Positions 33,721 to 45,809 of a stretch of 64,000 nucleotides of DNA are shown here, piece by piece. This DNA comes from Stenopsyche tienmushanensis (taxonomy: Eukaryota > Arthropoda > Insecta > Trichoptera > Stenopsychidae): assembly GCA_008973525.1 (NCBI GenBank), contig WACJ01000083.1, forward strand, positions 806,001-870,000, written 5' to 3'. The notes under the pieces are model-generated. The model was not told where the DNA came from and did not search any database. It saw only the letters and a program-made list of their open reading frames with translations. Positions within the stretch are counted from its first letter, which is position 1; each line of letters starts with the position of its first letter. The position numbers and the translations under genes were made by a program.

Positions 33721-36509
33721 ACAAACGGTCCTTTACTTGAAAGGCCCTTTTTATCGGATCCGGCTTTTATATCCTTGTTTTGTCTAATATATTGAGTTGC
33801 CAAGTTGAGGCATGGGGAAGCTGCCCATCCCACCCTCTCCACTGATAAATTCCGAATACAACCATTGTAAATCTCTCCATCGCACAAATAAACATGTTCG
33901 ACATCCACACATAAAAATCGGGAGAATGCAATTCTATGCTAATCATACGAGCATGTAAATTTTTATATTATAGTCAACTTAACTTTACCTTTTTTGATTT
34001 CTTGCTCACATGCATATTTATGGTATTTTGGTGTTAAAATTTAATAGAAATACATAATTTATTCGAAAGACAATCTAAAACTTTTAATCTTTTTATTTAT
34101 GAACTAACACTTTCTATCGTTTCCTCCTATTTCTGTCATTTATTAAATTAAAACTATAGAAACTAGTCGCTCATAAATAAATAAATATAATAAAATCCAA
34201 ATATATCTATATAGAATCATCCAAATGTGATGTGCAGATCTTTGTTGCTTGAAAAAAGCGAATTTCTCGCTCGTTGTTATCCATGGTTGAAATTGTATTA
34301 CCTTCTACTAAAACAAAATGGCTTATGCCATTTGAAAAGACGTCATGCGTAGACATTATACAGTACTGACGTCTAGTCGTCACACTTGGATGAACCGTTA
34401 TAAATATTGCGTGTTCCATTTATTATGTTTCGATCAATGATTACGGAAGCATTTATTATTGTCTTCCTTATTTCTGAACAATACATGCTTTAAGGTTGAT
34501 GTAAAACAAGCAACAAAAAGAAATACAAATCCAAAACGATGTTTTTGTCTTCAATTTATTTTACGGCACAAATAATACTTAAGAAAATATATAGACAAAT
34601 TCATCAGAACTTGTTATTGGAATTTGTTAAGTCAATATACAGAATGTTATTAATTTAATTTTGTATCTGCAAATGTAGTCCCTGTGATCAAACAAAGAAT
34701 GAATTTGAGGTGACTTCAAAGGATTTATGGGATTAAAAGGAGAGTCTGATTATATAATATATTATGTTTATGGACTTGCGTTATGAAATATGAAGCATTT
34801 CAAGTTGCAGTGAGCAAATAGGCGAGATAGACACATTCATGGATGAACGAAGGCTCTCACGGAATGTATTTTAAAGCGTTAACCCAGTGTAGGAAAGTAT
34901 CGGTTGTTGGATGCGTGTTTTGAATAGGAAAAATGTGTTTTTTTGCCGCATTAAGATTAACGAAAACGAATCGTCGAGATCCTCGTTATGCAGTAGATTC
35001 TGTCTGGTCGATAATGATGACATATTAAATTAAACACGGCACATCTGTTATTAAGTCAACTCAGTATTAATCTAAAATTAGTTAATGCTATTAACAGTAC
35101 ACGTTTCAACAATATAATTGACAATCATAGGCTTTTTTCGTTGTAACAACGTCTTATATAATATTGTCATATGTAAATTTTAATTAATTTAATATTATTC
35201 ATTCTTAAAATAATACATACTTCTATGATCTACAATTAACGAATCTTTATAAAACGTGTGCATGTGAACTCTAAAACTGCATACATAAATGTGGACGAGA
35301 ACGACACAAAGCTCATAAACCCTCAAAATGTATATATGTACTCTTAATTGATAAACATTGAATGAAAGAAACACAATTTCCACGAGAATTTAAAAAATAT
35401 TCAATGCTGTCTATTTATATTTAATTTTAAGCATATTTTCCAAACACTTCAAAGCGTAATTATTAACAAAGTCTTATAATTATCATTATATAAACATAAT
35501 TAATCATACTGAAAGGGGTATAACCCGGAACATTGTCAAATGCGGACGATATAAAATAAAGTAGCATTCTTGAACATTATTATTTAACATTATATAACAT
35601 CATAAAGGTGTACATAATTGATTATTTCAGCGTATATTTGGGAAACCCCCAAAAATAATTATTGGAAAATTGCACAATTTTGTATGAATTGCATTGATGT
35701 AAAAATTGCTGCTGCCAAATTACATACTTCTAATAATATAAGGTAGTTTTAGAATTTCAAATAATTTGATAAGATTGATACATAAAACATAGTCAACTTC
35801 TTGCATTTATAAAAAAAAAACAAGATGGTATTTAATCGCACAAGATTTACAATATTTATCGTAGCGAGTTATTCACTTATGAGATTTTTCAGTCAACGTT
35901 AATTTTTAATCTCTACGTTATTTTTATAAAGCAGGGTAAATTTTGAATTTAATGAAAAGACTCGTGTAAACGATTATGCATTTATCACAAATACACAGTA
36001 AAATTGTCGATTAAAAATTAGCATTTAATTGTTATAAATATTGTTTATTATTAAAACGCCGAGTGCAGCAGAGAAACGTCCTTAATTGTTGTGCTCGTTC
36101 AAAAGAAAAGACCTAACTTTTTCTATCATGTAGATTTAGTAACGATCATTGCAGAGGACTGCCTTTGAATGTCTGTAACATGGAATAAATAATTAAACCG
36201 ATATCTCCTATACTGTTTGTGTTGTTCATTTTTAAAATAACATAGTTTTCCTACTGCATCTGTATTCATGTCGCATTTGAATTTTTCATATAGTGAAATA
36301 TCTGAAATCGTTTTGAATGATGACGAAGATAATAAAAATGTAAAATAATATGATGAATTAATTTAAATATGTTTCGGTATTAGGGATTCTGAAGTCTCGA
36401 CGTTTTCAAAGTTCTGGGACTCAAGACTTTTATTTTCTCTTCAATTATGCACAGATTTTTTTATAGTAAATATTTATGTAAAGAACCATCTTGTTCTATC
36501 TTTCTGAAT
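33721..36509. other. Intergenic, no supported gene
   Basis: A 70-codon minus-strand frame at 34207-34419 has balanced amino-acid use and could be an exon, but has no domain or clear splice partner. The remainder is AT-rich and featureless to my reading. Confidence 0.35.
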
Positions 36510-37487
36510 TATCATTTTCGGAGTCACTTTCTTCAGTGTTTTGTTCATCTTCATTGAAATCTTCTATTTCAAAAGAATCACATTTTCCCGAAATGTGAAC
36601 AAGTTCTAGATTAAATTTATCGTTTTCAGAATGTACAATGTCTATTTTTTATGCTCGTCCGCTCATCCATTGTCAGGCTAAAGCGAGCGTTCACTTCTTT
36701 TAAGCCTTTCATAATGGAATTTAATTCACTTATTTTTTCTTCGTAAAATTTTGAGATCAATCTCATTATGTCGGATTGATTTTTTGGTAATGAAAACCCT
36801 TTTAGTGTAACATATTCACAAATGGAATCACTATTCGTAATCCCTCTTATGGAAAAACCATCCTGTTTAAACATTCCGCATCAGTGATGTCTTCTTCGGT
36901 GTTTTTATTCAAAAATAACCCTTTGCATATGATTTGTTTTGGACAGTGGATGCATTGGGCTCTCCTTTTTTGTAGTCTTTTTGTAACGTTTCGATACTTC
37001 TGATTAACTTCTTTCCATTATGGACTACAATAATGATGAAATATATATAACAAAATGATACTATTGTTTAATACGAGATATATAAAATAAATTATAACAA
37101 TCTTTGAAATATTTACTGGAAATTTTTATATTAAAATCCGTTAACCACCCGTCAGAGAACAGACACAAGAACAGCATGAACTAGCTCGTAATTAGGAGAC
37201 AAACTGATATTGTATTTACAAAACATTGATCTTTAGGTCCCAATTGTTGCTATTACCTAGAAACACTTGGAGCAAGCATCTGTTCCATTGTTTTTGGAAT
37301 TCTTTTGATGGAATTCTGAATTCTCATATAATATCAGTTGGGTGCAAGCGTGTTGCATTTTTTTATGGCTTGTACCCTGTTATACTTTCTTTCATTCAAT
37401 ACAAATTAGGCACATTTTAAATCACAAAGACTCTTGGACTTGATACAGCAAAAAAGCCCCGGGATGTCTCGACACAGAATCCCTAAT
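36510..37487 (-). mobile_element. hAT transposase remnant, copy B
   Basis: Second copy of the element at 29551-30793. The minus strand encodes the CIHCPK zinc-finger piece, then (frameshifted) MFKQDGFSIRGITNSDSICE, FYEEKISELNSIMKGLKEVN and ARFSLTMDERTSIKNR. The last is the conserved start of the hAT catalytic region (family pattern fSLTtDeWTS), with the tryptophan changed to arginine. A third piece reads ENDKFNLELVHISGKCDSFE. The intact protein is not encoded. Confidence 0.78.
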
Positions 37488-38978
37488 TGGTATAGATTTG
37501 GGACAACCAGTAATGTTAGCGTAAAACACAAGAGATGTATCCGATTTAATAAAGCAAATGATTACTGGAAAAAAATAATTAGACCATTCATCACTCTTCC
37601 TATCCTTGAAAATTCGATTTCCTACTTCGTCAACTGTATATTGTTTTTGCTCGAGGATAATTTATAGCTATTTTTTACAATTTAAGTTGTACAATGTAAA
37701 AGTCAGGATAAATGTACTCGCAGTTAATGTGTTATAATTAATTAAAAAAATCTTTCAAATAAAGACTCGCATATGAGCCGCCCGTCGCGAAAAAGAGCTA
37801 ATAAATAAAACAGCATATTTCTTGGTTTAATAGATTTTATTTTAAAGAAATAAATAAAAGTATTAAATCATTCATACAAAAAGTTTTCTCAAAAAACTAC
37901 ACAGAATTTATGCTTTAACCCTTTTACTTCTCGTCGATTATTTTTGTCGACCCACCATACATATTGAAATGCGGTGTTGAAATATCAACTCAATAATCGT
38001 TATACATATTCACACATTTGGATTCACCCAAATGATATTATGAAAAGTTATTGTAAAATCATCCCTAATAGAATTCATCCTCATTAGAACTTAATAAATA
38101 CACTCATTATGATAATCAATATAATAATAAATATAAATAAATATTGTGCATATAGCATTTCGTAAAATCTGAGAATAAATCGGTTATATATACGATAATT
38201 TTAATTGACAACATTGAAAGCGTATAAATACAAATGGGTCCAGTATTCTTAACTTAATTTTGTTACAAGAGATTCATATTATTAATGAACACTTGCATAA
38301 TAATGCGGAGATGATAACATTTTCGGAATGCCGATAATGTTTTATTTTTAAGCGCCAGCTACGGTTAATTCGACATCTGTAAATTTTATATACAAAAATA
38401 TTCAAGATGAATGTTTTTATATTTATTTACATTATACGTTTATATACAATTAAAGCTATTAATAATTGAAAATGTAATAAAGGCGTATTGTCAGAGGCGT
38501 CGATACAAAAAAGCGTCTGTGCCGTTATACTGGCATCCTTCTTTATTTATCGTGTATGAAAGCTTTCCCAAAATTAATAAAGAGATATCCAAAATTACAA
38601 CATATTTAAATAAGCTTGTATGTATAAAAATATAAGTAAAAAAAAACTTACATGTATTTTCTGTAAACATTGAGATTAACCACAATAAATATAAATTAAC
38701 GTAATATTCTTTTATATAAAATATATGCATAAATATTCATAGTTTATATGCAATTTTGATGACTTATTTTATTTGAATATACTAAAAAAATATTATACAA
38801 TAATAGTAACAGTTTACGGTATAAAAATATTATATATAGTACGAGAAGCAGCGATATTATTTGTGTAATTATTCCTACAAAGCTAATTACTTCTCATTTT
38901 GTTTTGATACTGTCGGTATGTAAAATTATTCAGGTTTCGAAAATTGTTATTGTTGTCCGCAACGTTAAAAGCTTGGTG

Positions 38979-39032
38979 GACTGTAACTTTCCTGATTTAC
39001 ATTATATAAATACTGGCTGAATCGTAAATTAG
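38979..39032 (+). repeat. Short dispersed repeat, copy 2 of 3
   Basis: 'gactgtaactttcctgattt' and 'acattatataaatactggct', matching 4891-4945 and 57971-58018 in the same orientation. Confidence 0.6.
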
Positions 39033-39700
39033 CTTTGTAGAAACGGCTGCAAAATTTTGGTCGCTGCTTTCCATACTAATATAATTGTATATCAAAACAT
39101 TTATGTAAAATATAAATATTCAGAGCCAAAAAGCTCGTTAAATAATGAAAATTTATAGAAAGTCTCTAAATAGATTAAGATATCATTAAAATTAACATTA
39201 AAATAAACTTAATTTTATATTAAACTGTAAGATGGTCTCAAATACCTCATATACAAGTATAAAAATTAATATGGCAAATCTTAAATAGACGATATATCTT
39301 TTAATAAATCATTCTTTCATTGAAGATCCGTATATATATATTGATTTCTTATTTGTAATATGAGAATATGAATCATTTAATCATAAAAATAAATTATATA
39401 AATGGTACTGAACGTATAAAGCTTCCAAATTTAAATTATTATTTGCGTGCAAATACGTATTCGACAGACCGCTTAAATTAATTTGACTATTTTTGTTTCG
39501 ATAAACAACGTATTTAAACCTATACACATAAAATAATTAAGTAAATCAATCAATACGTTAGCTAAATGTTGGCTTTGCAATAAATTGGCATTAAAGACAA
39601 TACGTTATAACGACTGTGAATTTATTGATGAGTATCGAGCTTGATTAAAGACGTTGGAATTTATATAGCGTTAAATGAAGTATCGTTGTTATAAATACTT

Positions 39701-39706
39701 TTTATT
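39701..39706 (-). terminator. Poly(A) signal of the MARVEL gene at 39.7 kb
   Basis: AATAAA on the minus strand, about 37 bp downstream of the stop codon. Confidence 0.65.
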
Positions 39707-39742
39707 AAAATGCATGTATGACTGGTTATTAAATAGTCTTAT

Positions 39743-40978
39743 TTATAGACCTCTGTATTGCCTCATTGCCATTATAGTACTTAACAAATAGAGCACCGCT
39801 ACGATGATTCCAATGATCTGAAATCAAATAATAAATTAGGTTACGTTTCAAATGGATACATAATTCGTATGTACGTTTTAAATTATAAATTTATCTTACC
39901 GCAGCGGCCATGTATGGTTCATAATGGTAGCGATTTTTGTATCGGTTAATTTCAGTAAGCAGAGTTAGCGCCGCTGCTATGTATAAAATGGTGGCGACTA
40001 GATGGTATACCACTTCCTACGAGATAGAAATGTGTTTTTTATTTGGTGATGCAATATGTTTTTAATTAAATATAAGAATAGAGTCATCGTGACTTACGTA
40101 TATAGTTTTTGCTATTAGCGTTGACGTTGATAATGATATAACGCACGCCGTTAAAAGACAAAATGTCCCTATAAGGAATGCGACTGTTATTAGAAAGAAG
40201 AATAGCTCCGGGGTCGTGCCATAGTAGTTACGGCCGTAGTAATGACCGATGATACCAACGCAGACTATGCCCAATAGCTGAAAATTATAAATACATCATA
40301 TTTTAATTGCCGTTAAATTTGTCTTGTAAGTAAATAAAACTATATTGAATATGAATTTAAATCAGAATCTTTATAACAGGTGTCCATAATCTAACCCATT
40401 ATGCTAATGCTTGATATTAATAAATCAAAATGGTTTTAATTGTACCATATAGAAACTCATTCAGATCATAAAAGACTAGAGCTAATCTAAAAGTTTCAGA
40501 TTATGTTCATTAATTCAACCACTTGAAATCAAGAATTAAAAGCATCTTTTTGATGGAAGCTCTGTCCTATTTCTCCTGTTGTAATGTAAATTTGACATGT
40601 GCAGTTATTTTAGAATGATTTGATCATCAGCAGAAAGGAACTAGGTCAATGGCGCTTTTAAAGAATTGCTCTGAGAAGTGTCCACGTTCGAATCACGTAA
40701 ATTTGGAAGCTCTGCAGACAACTAGTGGACGATGATGGCCTTATTTGGACACCATACGTGCCATTTGTTCGAAGGTCGTCGAGTGATGTAAAGAACAATG
40801 TTTTGAATAAACCGGTATAAGTTTGTTTTGAGTTGGTGCTTAATTGCAATCTTGCATAATTTACCAATTCTAGGACTTTCAAAATTCCAGGGACCGACTT
40901 GAGGTAACCAGTGTTGAGAATTAGGGCAGATGTGGAGGTAGTGGTTGTTGTTCTGGTGATGGTTACGCTGTGAGACAT
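39743..40978 (-). CDS. MARVEL-domain four-pass membrane protein (CMTM/plasmolipin-like)
   Basis: Four exons: 40978-40865, 40277-40098, 40016-39900 and 39817-39743, all phase 0, give 161 aa. The protein begins [20 protein letters not shown], a Ser/Thr-rich cytosolic head, then [18 protein letters not shown], the membrane-proximal motif of CKLF/MARVEL proteins. Hydrophobic segments lie at about 39-49, 63-86, 100-120 and 136-156. It has no signal peptide, as usual for the family, whose members work in membrane traffic and lipid-domain organisation. Introns are 587, 81 and 82 bp, and an AATAAA (minus strand, 39706-39701) follows the stop by about 40 bp. It is a paralogue in plan of the gene at 20.8 kb but lacks its Cys cluster. 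All donors and acceptors are canonical. Confidence 0.92.
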
Positions 40979-41117
40979 TTTTCAGGCCTTTGATAAGATC
41001 TGGAAAGAGAAAAACATATGTTTAAGAACAAGTTCAAAATAATTTGCTTTAATATTAGCTCTGTAAATGCTTGCAATAATTTTATGAAAACTCATACATT
41101 GTATTGCGAGATATTTT

Positions 41118-41151
41118 CGCCAAAAGTGCGGCGTGGCGATACATAGACGTT
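41118..41151 (-). repeat. 34-bp conserved motif, copy 1 of 3
   Basis: Read on the minus strand, 'aacgtctatgtatcgccacg' continues 'ccgcacttttggcg'. The same motif lies at 42169-42201 and at the start of the LTR near 49343-49375, so it may be the outer end of that LTR. Confidence 0.6.
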
Positions 41152-41171
41152 GATAAAATAAAGAGGCAAAA

Positions 41172-41549
41172 GCCCTCAATAAAATAAAGACAACAATATT
41201 TTCGACCGATTGTAAAATTTAAACAATCCACCCGATCAGTCTTCTTCGGACAACTTCGTTTTAGGATGAGAGTTTGTAATCGTTCTGTAGACATGTTAAG
41301 GTATAGCATCCGATCGCGAGGCGCTCATTCGTCATATCAGCGGTCCGAAAATCGGACCGATTGGACACACAGACCTTATGGCCACTCCGTCCTCTTTTAG
41401 GGCTTTTAGTGGCATTTTTTATGATCAGTACGTTAAATACGAGTCTAGAGTCCGCACCCCCCATTCATAAAACAGGGTATTTATCTATCTTACTAATTTA
41501 TACTGCTATCTCAGTTATTTTTTATGTTTTAAGTTACAAAGTCTAGCTA
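41172..41549 (+). repeat. F1 dispersed repeat, copy f (right two thirds)
   Basis: Starts at the AATAAA block ('caataaaataaagacaacaa') and runs through the hairpin 'cggtccgaaaatcggaccg' to 'gagtctaga', then shares the 100-bp extension with copy c. The GC-rich left end is absent. Confidence 0.8.
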
Positions 41550-41639
41550 ATGCTCCCGCGCTCAGAGCGCAAATGGCCACTCGAAGTTAAGAATGAGTGT
41601 AGCAAATTACCACACTGTGTATTACACAAGTAGGGAATA

Positions 41640-42085
41640 CAATCCCGGGATACCGGACAGTTTTAGGTGCTCATGAAGCCGGGATTAGTAAACGTAGTCC
41701 CGAAAAATTCGGGATTGAAATTTTTATCTAACAGAAATTCTACACCACACCAGCACGATGAAGGCTACTAAATCGAAATTTGGACGCTTGGAAATAGTGG
41801 CGTAACTACTTATTGGCGAGCTTAGGCGACACCTAGTAACTGTCTAATCTATGTATACATATATACAGTACATATAAGTTTTTCAAATTGTTATATTAAC
41901 CTTTCCATACCGGTGATGTATTTACTACACCTCGACTCTTAAAATGGGAATATCAATATGAAATATAATAGATACGGGGTTCAGAATTTTTGTATTCCTC
42001 CATAATATAATTACGAATCACATCAAAGGATTATAGTATATAAGTATTCATCTGCAGTGACGGAAATAAATAATTTGTCGGGACT
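41640..42085 (+). repeat. F3 dispersed repeat, longest copy
   Basis: Contains the palindromic 'aatcccgggat' block, 'tagtggcgtaactacttatt', 'acctttccataccggtgatgt' and 'attcatctgcagtgacg'. It matches 16700-16995 (inverted) in its first part and 14008-14205 in its second, which shows the two fragments belong to one element at least 440 bp long. Confidence 0.75.
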
Positions 42086-42089
42086 CATT

Positions 42090-42898
42090 TATATCAGTGT
42101 TTTTTGTATTCTCCTATTATAATTTCCATAAAACAGACTGAATATTGTGAAGGATCGTATAAACATCCACCAAAAGTGCGGCGTGGTGATACATAGACGT
42201 TCAAAAACATATATTTTATTTATTAACAGTTTCACATACATATAATTGTAAAATCATATTACAAGAATTAATGACCAATATGATATGATAATACATATTA
42301 TTAATTAAATAGCTCTTTTACTTTCATCCAGTAAAAATGTGTTAATGCGGTTTGCCGACCAAAATGTGTCATATTCAGAATCGGGTCACGGTTCTTAAAA
42401 GCTGAACGAATAATCATATGCGACTATTTATAGAGGTTTCGTCAGAGACTTGACGAAGTGCATCTGTATGTTTATAATATAGTGAAACCTCGCCTACCAC
42501 TTGTTTTATATTGATTATTTCAAGAAATGTTGAAGGATCAATTCACCCATGCATTCTACTTTTAACATATATTAGAGCTATACAATGGAGAATTAATGGG
42601 CTCAAAATAACTAAAATATCTTGCCTTACTATTCATACGAATAGGCTAATGGGCTTAAATAACATGCACCAAAGCTGTATTGCTTTTTCCCCAAAGATCG
42701 ATGACTAAATCTATTTTATTATTAGTCTTTGGGTCGATGATAACAACTATTTGAAAATCTATAATTAAACATATACAAGAGGGTGGTCGTAAATAAACTC
42801 TGTTGCTTTTGATCGTTTAAATTAAACTTGGGGCAATTGAAATGCGAGCATTCCAAACAAACATATTTTATCGCCATTGAATAAACGATTACATAGCC
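42090..42898. other. Intergenic with one 33-bp motif
   Basis: A copy of the 34-bp motif lies at 42169-42201 (minus). No gene is supported; a 65-codon plus-strand frame at 42511-42708 has no recognised domain. Confidence 0.4.
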
Positions 42899-43035
42899 AC
42901 CTATGTAAGCTACCCTCTGAGGAAGCTTCCGTGATCGTACAGATTAAAGAAATGCCGCAAAAAGTCCAATCGGTCCGCTTTTCGGACCGCCGATATGACG
43001 AATGAACGATTCGCGATCGGACATGCCATATCCAA
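42899..43035 (-). repeat. F1 dispersed repeat, copy g (internally deleted)
   Basis: Minus strand reads 'gtccgatcgcgaatcgttca', the hairpin 'cggtccgaaaagcggaccg', then jumps directly to 'actttttgcggcatttcttt' and 'gatcacggaagcttcctcag'. The usual 'ccttgtggccactccgtcct' block is deleted. Confidence 0.75.
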
Positions 43036-43039
43036 ACGC

Positions 43040-43684
43040 GAATTTGGTTCCAAGCGAACGAATGAACGCTCGTCTTTTATACACATTTAAATTCCATTCA
43101 TATTTACGTTGCGAAAATACTTCGCACGCATGAACGGAAATTACTCGTATCTTCAAACGAGGGATTCGCCCGTAAGAATTAAGTAGTGATGGAAAAAAAA
43201 CAGGCTTTGTATTGAAATGATCAAACGCCCACATCTTTTTGGATGATGCAGGAAACAAACGCTGATGAATACGTGATGAATCAAGACTGTTGCTATGTTT
43301 TTTCTACTCGGTTTCCATCACTTTATTATATCATTCAATTGAGATGACTGATTGTTAAATTACGCAATTGCAAAATGTGACATACCCAAATTATTGAATA
43401 AAACGAAAGCAAAGCATATCGAGGAGTTGAAGTGATTTGTGAAGAAATTTGTTAGAAAGTAAAACGGTTGACGACATGTTTATGTTAAAATTCATGCCAT
43501 AAAAGATTACCATGGGATTAAAGATTTATTGCTATGCAATTACTTAAAAATGAGAGTCTCTTGCGGTTAAATTGATATTTCTTAACTCGTAGGAAAAGTT
43601 GATTTTATGCATTGCCTATTTTCTATTTGTCAATTGAAATTTGAAGCTAAAAATATGAAGCTGTGCGTTGTGCAATACATTATG
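43040..43684. other. Intergenic, nothing recognised
   Basis: No gene or repeat match found. A minus-strand frame that enters from the F1 copy is a product of the repeat. Confidence 0.35.
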
Positions 43685-44153
43685 GTCTATTTTTATGCGA
43701 TTTGAATGTTATGCGGTTTTCAAAAATAATTAAATCTATCCATCAATTTTCTTTAGGGGATAAATTTTTTTTATGCGAATTCGCACAAAAAAAAACCTAA
43801 AATTAACACTAGTGCAAGTTACAACCGTTATAATGTGAGTGTGTATAGAGCGATAGGTGAACGGAATTGTTTTTAAATCTGGCAACTCTTCTCAAAAGCT
43901 CAAGCTCAATTATCGAGTGAAATAGACTTTAATAAAACAATTCTAAGATAAATATGTATTGCGTGTTAGTATAATTTTTTTATAAACTTTTTTATGCGAT
44001 TTTTGATACATTCTATCACATTGATTTGAAGTTATGCGGTTTTTAAAAGTAATGGAATCTATCCCTCAGTTTTCTATGTAGTTCAAGTTTTTTTTATGCG
44101 ATTTTTTTTATATACGACTCCTCGTGGAACGTATCTATCGCATAAAAAGAGAC
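43685..44153 (+). mobile_element. Two decayed M1 MITE copies
   Basis: 43685-43800 (tctatttttatgcgatttga, 'gttatgcggttttcaaaaat') and 43990-44153 (ttgaagttatgcggttttta, 'gtagttcaagttttttttat', ending cgcataaaaagagacctac) match the complete element at 17936-18095 in the same orientation, with small indels. A non-repeat stretch of about 190 bp lies between them. Confidence 0.7.
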
Positions 44154-44159
44154 CTACGT

Positions 44160-45224
44160 ATGTATCATAAAACAGGTTGTAGACTCGTTACGACCTCAAC
44201 AGATCCTCGCGTTCTTAAAGCTGCTCGCTGCTTTAAATTTCATAGTTTTTACGTTTACTAGAATTGTTGAAATATAAACTATTTTTTGATTAAAATTGAA
44301 GAACAATACGTTGCGTATACAATTCTTGTTTAGGAAAAAACAATGAAATAACACAATTTCAATTACTATTGTAGAATTAGAAAACATCCTGTTTCAATCA
44401 AAAAGTATTTTTAATAATAACAACTATTCAATGCAGTAAACAAATTCACACAAATCTATTTCGGACAGGCTTAATATTTTAATTTTAAAGCTTTGATCGA
44501 CTGTAGATCAAGTACCTAGAATCGTCTGTGTATCCTTGGGAACGCTCATAAATCGCTCAAACATAAACATACTAGCAAAATTCTTTAACGTTCTATCGCG
44601 CGAAGATTCAGAAATGTCTATTTTCAAGCACATGACAACATAAATAAACTAATAGAGACATGCTAGCGTACGTCAATGATGACTCAATTTTAAATACAAA
44701 GTACACATACAGGACGGCTTTCAGATGTGTAAATAGCATTTAATCATTTGATAAAACTACTGTTGGCATCTAAATCTTTCATTACAATGAAGACATCCCA
44801 TATTTGTAGCAAGGAGAAGGGTCCTTGTATTTATAGCAAGGAGTAGAATTCTGATGTCACAAAACGTACAGGTAAACGTACATCATTTCTTGGAACTATG
44901 GTGAAATGAGGTCATCGCTGAAGAGAGATCTCAAATAACACAAGTAGGAAAATCGATATGGGGCTTGCATTTCTTTGTTGTCTACGCAGGGAGTTAAATA
45001 GTGGCGCCGAGAGTCTGTAAATAGGGACACATAGGAATGAGCAATAAGTTTTCACGTTTATTGATCTGTGATTATGAATATAATGGTGGTTCTATTGTGC
45101 CTTTCGCGTATGGTTAAATTGACACATTAAGTGCGGGATATACACGAGAAGCATATTTTTATGAATTACGCTGTCGCTCAGTTAACGGCGTATACTCGTA
45201 CATCATCGAAACGCAAGGTCTACT
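44160..45224. other. Intergenic, nothing recognised
   Basis: AT-rich DNA with short frames only; no repeat family matched. Confidence 0.35.
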
Positions 45225-45510
45225 GAAAATATCACTGCTGTGCGCGAGAGTGTACGGGAAAACCCGAGGCAGTCGATTTCTCGTCGTTCACAAGAACTTG
45301 GCCTTTCTGCAACTTCAATTTGGCCAATTTTGCATCGGGATTTGGGTCTGTACCAATAGAAAATCCAACTGATCCAGGAATTAGGCAAATGACAATAAAC
45401 AACGCCGGGTATTCGCTGATTGTTCTCTGAAGCAGTTGAAATTGGACCCAAATTTCACTAAAAAAATCATCTTAAATTAAGAGGTCCATTTTTGGATTAA
45501 TGGATGTGTG
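45225..45510 (+). mobile_element. Tc1/mariner-group transposase fragment (N-terminal part)
   Basis: The plus strand reads NITAVRESVRENPRQSISRR then SQELGLSATSIWPILHRDLG, a helix-turn-helix DNA-binding segment common in insect DDE transposases (pattern VxESVxENPxxSxRRRSQELG). Pieces KIQLIQELGK, AVEIGPKFH and a damaged catalytic segment follow with several stops. It is cut off at 45511 by F1 copy h. Confidence 0.78.
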
Positions 45511-45806
45511 AACTGATCATAGAAAATGCCGCGAAAAGCCATAAAAAAGGACGGTGCGGCCATAATGTTAATATGTCCAATTGGTCCGCTTTTCGAACTG
45601 CTGATATGACGAATGAGCGTCTTGCGATTGGCCCAATGTTTAAGCGATAACGAAGAAAAGAAGGATTAAACAACTTAATACATATTATAAAAACGGACAG
45701 AGTCAATCAGCATTGATTCATGTAAAGTAGAATGGTCGAGTAAAATAAAAACCATGTGCAACTCTTGACTGGGTCGGTATTCTGCGTTTTGCGCCACAAT
45801 GGAGTA
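45511..45806 (-). repeat. F1 dispersed repeat, copy h (deletion variant)
   Basis: Minus strand from 'gcgcaaaacgcagaataccg' to 'ctatgatcagttca'. A segment that in long copies spans 'gacccagccggcataagccc' to 'ggtatggcatcc' is missing, so that 'cgcttaaacattgggcc' is fused to 'aatcgcaagacgctcattcg'. Copy i has the same fusion. Confidence 0.82.
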
Positions 45807-45809
45807 GAT

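Larger units (their letters stand above)
37700..39742. other. Intergenic, one short repeat
   Basis: No supported gene. The unit at 38979-39032 is copy 2 of the 55-bp repeat first seen at 4891. Confidence 0.4.

Noticed and set aside
34207..34419. 70-codon minus-strand frame with protein-like composition
   Set aside because: No domain, splice partner or promoter evidence; length is within chance expectation.
40658..40864. Continuation of the MARVEL exon 1 frame beyond residue 38
   Set aside because: The homologous protein continues in exon 2 in phase 0 after a canonical donor at 40864, so the read-through is intron.
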